A stretch of DNA of 64,000 nt from Microvirga lenta (GTDB lineage: Bacteria; Pseudomonadota; Alphaproteobacteria; Rhizobiales; Beijerinckiaceae): positions 124,001-188,000 of the forward strand of contig NZ_JAJBBR010000008.1 in NCBI RefSeq assembly GCF_020532555.1, written 5' to 3'. The translations under genes and the position numbers were made by a program. Below, in pieces: positions 57,646-64,000 of this stretch (positions within the stretch are counted from its first letter, which is position 1; each line of letters begins with the position of its first letter). The notes beneath the pieces were generated by a model. It searched no databases. It was not told the DNA's origin and saw nothing but the letters and a program-made list of their open reading frames with translations.

Positions 57646-59379
57646 TCAGACGTCCATCTCGCTCATCCGCGGCTTGCCGGTGGCCCGCTGCAGGGCCTCG
57701 TCGTTCCGGTGGGCGACCATGCCCTGGTCGCGGAAGCGGTTGACGATGGGGTAGCGGCGGTCGCGGCCGAAGTTGCGGCGGGTCACCTTCACGCCCGGGG
57801 CCGATTGGCGGCGCTTGTATTCGGCAAGGTAGAGCAGGCGCTCCACCTTCTTGACCGTCTCCAGGTCGTAGCCCCTGTCGACGATTTCGCAGACGCGCAG
57901 CTCCTGCTCCACGAGGCCGCGCAGGATCTCGTCGAGATCCTCGTAGGGCGGCAGCGAATCCTGGTCCTTCTGGCCTTCGCGCAGTTCGGCGGTCGGGGCC
58001 TTGGTCAGGATGTTCTCGGGAATCACGACACCGTCCGGCCCCAGGGCGCCCTCGGGCTTCCAGCGGTTGCGCAGGGCGGAGAGGCGGTAGACCTCCATCT
58101 TGTAGAGGTCCTTGATCGGGTTGAAGCCGCCGTTCATGTCGCCGTAGATGGTGGCGTAGCCCACCGACATCTCCGACTTGTTGCCCGTCGTCACCACCAT
58201 GGCGCCGAACTTGTTCGAGATCGCCATGAGGATGGTGCCGCGGGCGCGGCTCTGGAGGTTCTCCTCCGTGATATCGCGCGGTTTGCCCGCGAACATGGGC
58301 TGGAGCAGCTCCTCGAAGCCTTCCACCGCCGCCGCGATGGGCAGCGTGTCGTAGCGGACGCCCAGCGCCTTGGCGCAGGCCTCCGCGTCCTTCAGGGACT
58401 CGCCCGAGGTGTAGCGGTAGGGCAGCATCACGCAATGGACGCGGTCCGGCCCGAGCGCATCCACCGCCATGGCGGCGCAGATGGCGGAATCGATGCCGCC
58501 GGAGAGACCGAGCACCACGCCCGGAAAACGGTTCTTCTCCACGTAGTCGCGAAGGCCGAGCACGCAGGCGGCGTAATCGGCCTCCTCGCCCTCCTCCACC
58601 GTGACCCTGGGAGCCTCGATGCAGGCCCAGCCCTCCTCCGACTTCTCCCAAACCGAGAGCGCGACCGTCTCCGTGTAGGCCGGGAGCTGGCAGGCGAGCG
58701 AGCAATCGGCGTTGAACACGAAGGAGGCGCCGTCGAAGACCAGTTCGTCCTGGCCGCCCACCTGGTTGAGATAGACCAGCGGCAGGCCGCTTTCCGTCAC
58801 CCGCGCGGCGGCGATGTTGAACCGCTCCTCCGTCTTGCCGCGCCAGTAGGGAGAGCCGTTGGGCACCAGGAGCATCTCGGCGCCGGTCTCCGCCAGACAC
58901 TCGACCACGTCCCCGCTCCAGATGTCCTCGCAGACCGGGATGCCGAGGCGGATGCCGCGGAAATTGACCGGCCCCGGCAGCGGCCCGGCCTCGAAGACGC
59001 GCTTCTCGTCGAACACGCCGTAATTCGGCAGATCGACCTTGAACCGCACGGAGATCGTGCCGCCGTCCAGCAGCGCATAGGCGTTGTAGAGCGCCCCGTC
59101 CTCGCGCCAGGGCAGGCCGATCAGCAGCGCCGGTCCGCCATCGGCGGTCTCGCGGGCGAGGCGCTCCACCGCGGCCCGGCATACGTCCTGGAACGCGGGC
59201 TTGAGCACCAGGTCCTCGGTCGGATAGCCGGCGAGGAAGAGCTCGGGGAACATCACGATGTCGGCGCCCATCCGGGCGGCCTCGGCCCGCGCGTCGCGGG
59301 CCTTCTGCTCGTTGCCGGCCACGTCGCCGACGATGGGGTTGAGCTGCGCGAGAGCGATCTTGAGTCTGTTCTGGGCCAT
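57646..59379 (-). CDS. nadE: Glutamine-dependent NAD+ synthetase
   Basis: 577 aa. N-terminal nitrilase-type glutaminase domain (MFPELFLAGYP with the catalytic glutamate, VDLPNYGVFDEKRVF with the lysine, IGIPVCEDIWS-type segment with the nucleophilic cysteine) and a C-terminal ammonia-using synthetase with PP-loop LGLSGGIDSAICAAMA and TGNKSEMSVGY. Converts nicotinate adenine dinucleotide to NAD+ using glutamine. The last step of NAD synthesis; stand-alone gene. Confidence 0.96.
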   Translation of the reverse strand: MAQNRLKIALAQLNPIVGDVAGNEQKARDARAEAARMGADIVMFPELFLAGYPTEDLVLKPAFQDVCRAAVERLARETADGGPALLIGLPWREDGALYNAYALLDGGTISVRFKVDLPNYGVFDEKRVFEAGPLPGPVNFRGIRLGIPVCEDIWSGDVVECLAETGAEMLLVPNGSPYWRGKTEERFNIAAARVTESGLPLVYLNQVGGQDELVFDGASFVFNADCSLACQLPAYTETVALSVWEKSEEGWACIEAPRVTVEEGEEADYAACVLGLRDYVEKNRFPGVVLGLSGGIDSAICAAMAVDALGPDRVHCVMLPYRYTSGESLKDAEACAKALGVRYDTLPIAAAVEGFEELLQPMFAGKPRDITEENLQSRARGTILMAISNKFGAMVVTTGNKSEMSVGYATIYGDMNGGFNPIKDLYKMEVYRLSALRNRWKPEGALGPDGVVIPENILTKAPTAELREGQKDQDSLPPYEDLDEILRGLVEQELRVCEIVDRGYDLETVKKVERLLYLAEYKRRQSAPGVKVTRRNFGRDRRYPIVNRFRDQGMVAHRNDEALQRATGKPRMSEMDV

Positions 59380-59578
59380 AGCCTCACGATTTAGCGCGGC
59401 AGCTTATGCGCAGCAATGAGGAGCATGCGCTTTCCTGTGACGGCCGGGTCGAGGGCCCCACCTATGGGTCTCCAGTGCGGCCTCGGCCACATCGCGTCCG
59501 GGAAAGAGCCAGAAGCTTGAGCGGAACCGGCCAAAGCCCAGTTCGTTGTTCTGGCACGAACGGAATGGGAGATTGAAG

Positions 59579-59662
59579 ATGTTGAAAGGTGGTCTACTTT
59601 GGCTCATCGGCATTCCTTTGCCGATTATCCTTATCCTGTTCTTCCTCGGCTTCCTGAGCTGA
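59579..59662 (+). CDS. 27-residue conserved-type membrane peptide
   Basis: Encodes MLKGGLLWLIGIPLPIILIL then FFLGFLS. Short peptides starting MLK-x-LLWLIGIP-(L/I)-PIII are found by memory in many rhizobia as hypothetical small membrane proteins; that recollection is not verified here. GGGAGA lies 7 bases before the ATG. A stem-loop terminator follows at 59731. Confidence 0.62.
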   Translation: MLKGGLLWLIGIPLPIILILFFLGFLS

Positions 59663-59730
59663 TCTCGGATTGCTTGGCGGAGTTTGCATCTACTCTGCCG
59701 GAGTCGAGGCAAGACAGACTTTTCATGACC

Positions 59731-59764
59731 GACGCAGGAGCGCGCCTCCTGCGTCGTCTTTCTT
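59731..59764 (+). terminator. Stem-loop terminator after the 27-residue peptide gene
   Basis: Perfect 10-bp repeat GACGCAGGAG / CTCCTGCGTC with a 5-base loop, followed by GTCTTTCTT. The T-tract is weak. Confidence 0.6.
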
Positions 59765-59825
59765 CGAACTCGGAACCGGAAGCCCGCCGCGTCCTTTGAC
59801 AGGACGGACGATTGCGGAGACTTCC

Positions 59826-60371
59826 ATGTCGAGAACGCTGACGACGGAGCTTGCGAGCGGCGCCATGGCCGGAGCGGCCGCGGTGTGGGTCATGGACCGG
59901 GCCGATTGGCTCATGGTGGCCTACGAGGACCCGGCCGCCTGGAGCCGGACCAAGGAGGTCCGCCCGAACCACAAGGATCCCGCCCACAACATGGCCGGCA
60001 TGGCCGCCGAAGCGGTCGGCACCGAGCCCCCGCCGGAGCCGCATCCCGCAGGTCTCGCCATCCATTACGCCCTCGGGATGGGACCGGCGGCCGTGTACAG
60101 CACCCTGCGCGAGCACGTTCCCGGCGGCGTCGTCGGCCGCGGGGCCCTGCTGGGCCTCGGCATGTTCATGATCGAGGACGAGGTCCTCAACCCGGTCCTC
60201 GGCACAGCCGCTCCCCCGCAGCGCTATCCCTGGCAGGCTCATGCCCGCAGCGTCGTCGCCCACCTCGTCTTCGGCATCGCCACCGAAGCCATGCTGAGCC
60301 TCCTCGACAGGTCCCGCCACCCGGGCCGCTCGAAACGAAGCGCGCAGAACCGCTCCCGCCGACCCGCCTGA
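59826..60371 (+). CDS. Membrane protein of unknown function
   Basis: 181 aa. An N-terminal helix (LASGAMAGAAAVWVMDRADW), a loop with many prolines, two helices near LAIHYALGMGPAAVYSTL and GRGALLGLGMFMIEDEVLNP, one near ARSVVAHLVFGIATEAMLSL, then a basic tail. It resembles the DUF1440/YagU pattern only loosely. GGAGA precedes the ATG at 59826. A bidirectional terminator follows. Confidence 0.7.
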   Translation: MSRTLTTELASGAMAGAAAVWVMDRADWLMVAYEDPAAWSRTKEVRPNHKDPAHNMAGMAAEAVGTEPPPEPHPAGLAIHYALGMGPAAVYSTLREHVPGGVVGRGALLGLGMFMIEDEVLNPVLGTAAPPQRYPWQAHARSVVAHLVFGIATEAMLSLLDRSRHPGRSKRSAQNRSRRPA

Positions 60372-60388
60372 GCGGCCATTCGAACGAA

Positions 60389-60411
60389 AAGGGGCGCCAC
60401 CGGCGCCCCTT
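60389..60411. terminator. Bidirectional terminator between convergent genes
   Basis: AAGGGGCGCC / GGCGCCCCTT form a 10-bp stem. The + strand continues TCTCT and the - strand has TTTTCGTTC, so it can end both the membrane-protein gene and the DAHP synthase gene. Confidence 0.8.
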
Positions 60412-60434
60412 CTCTCCGATAATCTCAGACCGCC

Positions 60435-61820
60435 CTACTCCGCGGCGAGCGGGGCCGGACGTTCCCGGGAATTACGCTCCTGCTTGATCAGCTCGGAGGT
60501 GAGGAAGGCGATTTCCAGCGCCTGCTCGGCATTGAGGCGCGGATCGCAATAGGTGTGGTAGCGGTCGGAGAGGTCCGCATCGGTGAGCGCCCGCGCGCCG
60601 CCGGTGCATTCCGTCACGTTCTTGCCGGTCATCTCCAGGTGGATGCCGCCCGCATGAGTCCCCTCGGCGCGGTGAACCGCGAAGAAGTCCCGCACCTCGC
60701 CCATGATCCGCTCGAACGGACGGGTCTTGTAGCCGGAACCCGCCTTGATGGTGTTGCCGTGCATGGGATCGCACGACCACACCACCGTGCGGCCTTCCGC
60801 CTTCACGGCCCGCACGAGGGCGGGCAGGTGCTCGAACACCTTGTCGGCGCCGAAGCGGCAGATGAGGGTGAGGCGGCCGGCCTCGTTCTCCGGGTTGAGC
60901 TGGTCGATGAGGCGCAGCAGACCGTCCGCCGTGAGGGACGGGCCGCATTTGAGGCCGATCGGGTTCCTGATGCCGCGCATGTATTCCACATGGGCATGGT
61001 CGGGCTGGCGCGTGCGGTCGCCGATCCAGAGCATGTGGCCCGAGGTGGCGTACCAGTCGCCGGTGGTGGAATCGACCCGGGTCATGGCCTCCTCGTAGCC
61101 GAGGAGGAGCGCTTCGTGGCTGGTGTAGAAATCCGTCTGGCGCATCTCGGGATGCGTCTCCGGATCGATGCCGATGGCGCGCATGAACTCGATGCTCTCG
61201 GTGATGCGCTCCGCCAGCTCGCTGTAGCGCGAGGATTGCGGCGAATCCTTCACGAAGCCGAGCATCCAGCGATGGGCGTTCTCGAGATTGGCGTAGCCGC
61301 CCGTCGCGAAGGCGCGCAGCAGGTTGAGCGTCGCGGCCGACTGGCGATAGGCCTCGGTCTGGCGGCGCGGATCGGGAATGCGCGACTCGGGCGTGAAGTC
61401 GATGTCGTTGATGATGTCGCCCCGATAGCTCGGCAGCGACACGCCGTCCACGGTCTCGGTGTCGGAGGAGCGCGGCTTGGCGAACTGGCCGGCGGAGCGG
61501 CCGATCTTCACCACGGGCGAGCCGCCCGCATAGGTCATCACCACCGCCATCTGCAGGAACAGGCGGAAGAAATCGCGGATGTTGTCGGCGGAATGCTCGG
61601 CGAAGCTCTCGGCGCAGTCCCCGCCCTGGAGCAGGAAAGCCTCGCCGGCCGCCACCTTGGCCAGGCTCCGCTTCAGCTTGCGCGCCTCGCCTGCAAAAAC
61701 GAGCGGGGGAAAGCCCGCGAGCTGCTGCTCGACGTTCTTCAGCGCCTCAGGGTCCGGATAGGCCGGAACCTGCTGGATCGGCTTGTTTCTCCAGCTCGTC
61801 GGCGTCCACCGCTCGGTCAT
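60435..61820 (-). CDS. aroG: Class II 3-deoxy-7-phosphoheptulonate (DAHP) synthase
   Basis: 461 aa plant-type (class II) DAHP synthase. [12 protein letters not shown] carries the metal-binding cysteine, and [26 protein letters not shown] and the [16 protein letters not shown] segment are hallmarks. It catalyses the first step of the shikimate pathway, joining phosphoenolpyruvate and erythrose 4-phosphate. ATG 61820 follows GGGGG; an upstream in-frame extension (to 61892) is Pro/Val-rich and not used. Feedback control cannot be read. Confidence 0.96.
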   Translation of the reverse strand: MTERWTPTSWRNKPIQQVPAYPDPEALKNVEQQLAGFPPLVFAGEARKLKRSLAKVAAGEAFLLQGGDCAESFAEHSADNIRDFFRLFLQMAVVMTYAGGSPVVKIGRSAGQFAKPRSSDTETVDGVSLPSYRGDIINDIDFTPESRIPDPRRQTEAYRQSAATLNLLRAFATGGYANLENAHRWMLGFVKDSPQSSRYSELAERITESIEFMRAIGIDPETHPEMRQTDFYTSHEALLLGYEEAMTRVDSTTGDWYATSGHMLWIGDRTRQPDHAHVEYMRGIRNPIGLKCGPSLTADGLLRLIDQLNPENEAGRLTLICRFGADKVFEHLPALVRAVKAEGRTVVWSCDPMHGNTIKAGSGYKTRPFERIMGEVRDFFAVHRAEGTHAGGIHLEMTGKNVTECTGGARALTDADLSDRYHTYCDPRLNAEQALEIAFLTSELIKQERNSRERPAPLAAE

Positions 61821-62072
61821 GACACATACCCCCGTGTCTCTCGAATCCTCATCGTGCACCGCAACAAGCGGCACGAAAGGGCACCTATACACGACATAAA
61901 CAAAAAGGCGAGTGCGGAGGAAGGACGCGTTGGCGCAGTCTACTTATGCGCTGGGGCGCGGGGCGGCGCGGCGCCCCGCCGGGTCATGCCGCCAGATCGA
62001 GGCGAAGCGGCTGGAGACGACGGCTTTGCAGGTGAAAAGGCCCCTTCAGGCGGGGCGGCCGGTTCATCCGTT

Positions 62073-62180
62073 TCAACGAATAGGGCTTCGGCGGCTCTCC
62101 CAAAGGGACACCCAGAGGGAACCCAGGCCTATGGCGACGGCAATCACCGGAATACCCAGGTAAACATAGGCTTTAAACAT
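62073..62180 (-). CDS. Small membrane peptide, probably the 3' part of a gene split by a 13-bp duplication
   Basis: As it stands, ATG 62180 opens a 35-residue frame: MFKAYVYLGIPVIAVAIGLG then SLWVSLWESRRSPIR, one membrane helix with a basic tail. A perfect 13-bp tandem duplication covers its start (62161-62173 and 62174-62186). Removing one copy joins this frame to ATG 62199 and gives a continuous 37-residue protein beginning MTLLEAYVYLG. A stop codon at 62173-62175 now interrupts that frame. A GGAAG before ATG 62180 could still allow expression. Confidence 0.45.
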   Translation of the reverse strand: MFKAYVYLGIPVIAVAIGLGSLWVSLWESRRSPIR

Positions 62181-62186
62181 AGGCTT
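62161..62186. repeat. Perfect 13-bp tandem duplication
   Basis: TAAACATAGGCTT occurs twice in direct contact (62161-62173 and 62174-62186). Thirteen is not a multiple of three, so it shifts the frame of the small gene on the minus strand. Confidence 0.95.
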
Positions 62187-62207
62187 CCAGGAGAGTCATG
62201 GCTGCGC

Positions 62208-63530
62208 TCACTTCACCACCCTGAGAGCGGCGAGCCTGCGGCGCTGCTTGCGGTTGAGCCCTGCCGATCCGGTTGGCGGGGCGGTCGCGAACGGCACCGG
62301 CGTCTCGTTCACGGCCATGGCCTGCTCGTCCTCGTCGCGCAGCTCCGCAATCCAGGCGGGCGTGAACGGCACCTCGTCGACGGAGATCACCCAGTCGTGC
62401 TGGAACGCGGCGTCCAGGGGCGTGCCGCCCGGCCAGGGGGTGGCGTCGAAGCGCCGGCCGTCCGCCGCGATCAGGGCGCCGTCCTGTTCGATGGTGTAAT
62501 TCTGGTGTCGCAGCACCCGGGCGAGGCTCCAACCCTCATACGTGCCGTCCGCCCGGCGCTGGGCGGTGCAGACGATGCCGGCGCGCACCACGGCTTTGTG
62601 CGGCAGGCCGTCGCGGTCGGTGAACAGCACCGTCACCGGCGCGTCCTCGTCCGAGCCGAGCACCGCCCCGGTCCTGGCGCGCACCGGCACCGGGCCTGTC
62701 TTGCGCTCCTCGACGAGGGCGCGGTCACGGCGTAGCACCTCGACGATCTTGAGCCACTCGCCGTTGTCGGACAGCACCACGTGGCCCGGCGTCATGCGCA
62801 GGCCGCGCAGGTCGACGATCTGCCTGGCGGTGTTGCGGAAGGTGCGGCGCACGCGGGCCGGGCGCTTGGCGCCCATGCCGTTATTGGCCTTCGGATCGAA
62901 GGCCATGACCCAGTCGCCCGGCACGATGTCCTGGATCGGCTTCCCAGATTCGTCCGCCATCTCGATCGGCGTATCCGCGAGGAAGCAGTGGGGCTGGAGG
63001 GTGGAGCCCAGCCGGTCCCAGGTCGCGGCCCGGATGCTCAGGATGGTTTCCACATCGAGGAGCAGGACGCCCTGCCCGGGAATGGGTAGCGTGGTGGAGA
63101 GGGGCGGCTGAAGCCCCATGACCACAGCAAGCGTTTCAATGACCGCGTTGCTGTTGCTGATCCCTATCGAACGGGGGGTCGAGAACACGCCGAAAGGAGG
63201 GTAGCCGATATCGCGAGCGTTGATGGCAGTAACAGCCAATTCGGCAGCCGCCATCATGGACATGACTTCCTCGCGCGGCCCGCTGAACAGAACATCCGAC
63301 AGACTTGTAGGATCATAGTTTTCTGAAATGCCGTCATTCGCAGCGGCTTTGATATTATCATGGACTGAGGTGCCCATCGGCTTGAATTCACCATCCGGCC
63401 CATAGGACAACCCTTCATATGAACGGACAATGTCTCCGTCAGCGTTTCGAACGCTAATGATGCCGTGAGCCCCAACACCTCCAATGGGCCTATTGGAGTA
63501 TTCGACACTCCAATTATCGTTATCGCTCAT
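62208..63530 (-). CDS. Hint-domain (intein/hedgehog-like) protein
   Basis: 440 aa. The region from C182 (CFLADTPIEMADESGKPIQD, then VPGDWVMAFDP) to the MTPGHVVL histidine motif (residues 246-253) and LVEERKTGPVPVRARTG matches the Hint_2 fold, with the nucleophile cysteine and the TPGH histidine present. Hint domains self-cleave or splice. The N-terminal 180 residues (GVGAHGIISVRNADGDIVRS, NSNAVIETLAVVMGL) I do not recognise; the SNSN..TLA..MGL pattern recalls hydrolase-type exported effectors. The C-terminus is basic (NRKQRRRLAALRVVK). The 5' third of the gene is less GC-rich than its 3' part. No signal peptide. ATG 63530 follows a G-run. Confidence 0.78.
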   Translation of the reverse strand: MSDNDNWSVEYSNRPIGGVGAHGIISVRNADGDIVRSYEGLSYGPDGEFKPMGTSVHDNIKAAANDGISENYDPTSLSDVLFSGPREEVMSMMAAAELAVTAINARDIGYPPFGVFSTPRSIGISNSNAVIETLAVVMGLQPPLSTTLPIPGQGVLLLDVETILSIRAATWDRLGSTLQPHCFLADTPIEMADESGKPIQDIVPGDWVMAFDPKANNGMGAKRPARVRRTFRNTARQIVDLRGLRMTPGHVVLSDNGEWLKIVEVLRRDRALVEERKTGPVPVRARTGAVLGSDEDAPVTVLFTDRDGLPHKAVVRAGIVCTAQRRADGTYEGWSLARVLRHQNYTIEQDGALIAADGRRFDATPWPGGTPLDAAFQHDWVISVDEVPFTPAWIAELRDEDEQAMAVNETPVPFATAPPTGSAGLNRKQRRRLAALRVVK

Positions 63531-63654
63531 TTACCCCCCCCGCTCAACGAAATATCCATCGCTTGAATTCTACATTTATTTTCGGACACCCCTTCGGAGC
63601 CAAATCGACAACAAAATGCCATTCACGCCTCGATTTGTTCCCTGTTAACACGCT

Positions 63655-63978
63655 TCAATAGGTCCAAGTTCTTGTGGTCGTACAGACATATCCTTTACAG
63701 ATGAAATTGGCTTCTAACAGTTCTCTTCGATCTTTTTTATTGCAGAACTTCACGATGAACGGCTTTACATCTCGTACGACATATTCTTCTACTTCTTGGA
63801 GGCGACTCCATTTTAGAATTCGATCGAACGGGGTATCGATCGCATCGCTTTCAATCTCATAGAGCTGCGCGTGCGCTGGAGTCGCGACAGACGTAAGCAC
63901 CATAGCCATCGCGAAAAAGCCGCTCTTCGTGAGACTAGCCGATATCACTCGCCGATTTTCGAACGTTGATAACGCCAT
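63655..63978 (-). CDS. Small secreted protein of unknown function in AT-rich DNA
   Basis: 107 aa. Signal peptide (SGFFAMAMVLTSVATPAHA, cleaving before QLYE), then a mature domain with three cysteines (KFCNKKDRRELLEANFICKG, VCTTTRTWTY). GGAGGAG lies 9 bases before the ATG at 63978. The region is clearly AT-richer than the rest of the window. It precedes the Hint gene by about 125 bases on the same strand, so the two may be a functional pair (for instance effector and partner), which is inference. I do not recognise the family. Confidence 0.65.
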   Translation of the reverse strand: MALSTFENRRVISASLTKSGFFAMAMVLTSVATPAHAQLYEIESDAIDTPFDRILKWSRLQEVEEYVVRDVKPFIVKFCNKKDRRELLEANFICKGYVCTTTRTWTY

Positions 63979-64000
63979 AAATTCCGGCTCCTCCGAATAG

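Noticed and set aside
57499..59394. A 631-codon frame on the + strand
   Set aside because: Antisense to nadE.

Overview
The window is chromosomal DNA of a GC-rich alphaproteobacterium. Gene content (two-subunit-III cox operon, pssA-psd pair, class II DAHP synthase, YacG/Maf pair, CreA, DUF2865, OGFr-domain protein) and the short palindromic intergenic repeats fit the Hyphomicrobiales (Rhizobiales), most like Methylobacteriaceae/Microvirga. That placement is inference; there is no rRNA in the window. Most of it is ordinary core genome, with two tRNA genes (Ser-GCU, Phe-GAA) and no prophage, intact insertion sequence or CRISPR array.

Left part (1-24 kb): truncated trhO, a secreted coiled-coil protein, an amidase, ada, a DUF2189 membrane protein, then a leftward coxM-coxN-coxO-coxP-subunit IV operon for an alternative heme-copper oxidase. 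After two small genes comes a giant leftward gene (1673 codons) for a tandem cadherin-type repeat protein with an RTX tail. It is followed by an OsmC protein, a beta-hydroxyacid dehydrogenase, a CelD-like acyltransferase, tRNA-Ser, RidA, a glycosyltransferase, a GST and an EEP-family hydrolase.

Middle (24-39 kb): a copA-cueR copper-efflux operon behind a textbook CueR promoter, a tyrosine phosphatase, two L,D-transpeptidases, a c-di-GMP phosphodiesterase, an extensin-like protein, and a three-gene membrane-stress/flotillin operon. The first gene of that operon encodes a PspA/IM30 coiled coil with an extra 164-residue N-terminal domain that looks like the N-terminal part of a TnpB RNA-guided nuclease, without the nuclease. 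This is the most unusual thing I see.

Right part (39-64 kb): yacG-maf, pssA-psd, an Atm1-type exporter, a LysM protein, a LOG-family hydrolase, the tightly coupled cysS-GNAT-cimA operon, creA, an ABC-2 exporter pair, gltX, nadE, several very small membrane peptides and class II DAHP synthase. The end is AT-richer and carries a Hint-domain protein and a small secreted protein, which look like accessory DNA. Beside them a ~37-codon membrane-peptide gene appears to have been split by a perfect 13-bp tandem duplication.

Four intergenic regions carry dispersed palindromic repeats. Two copies of one family (near 3.1-3.3 kb and 57.2-57.4 kb) are in opposite orientation but share the same orientation of their central segment, as if the segment between the palindrome arms had flipped.
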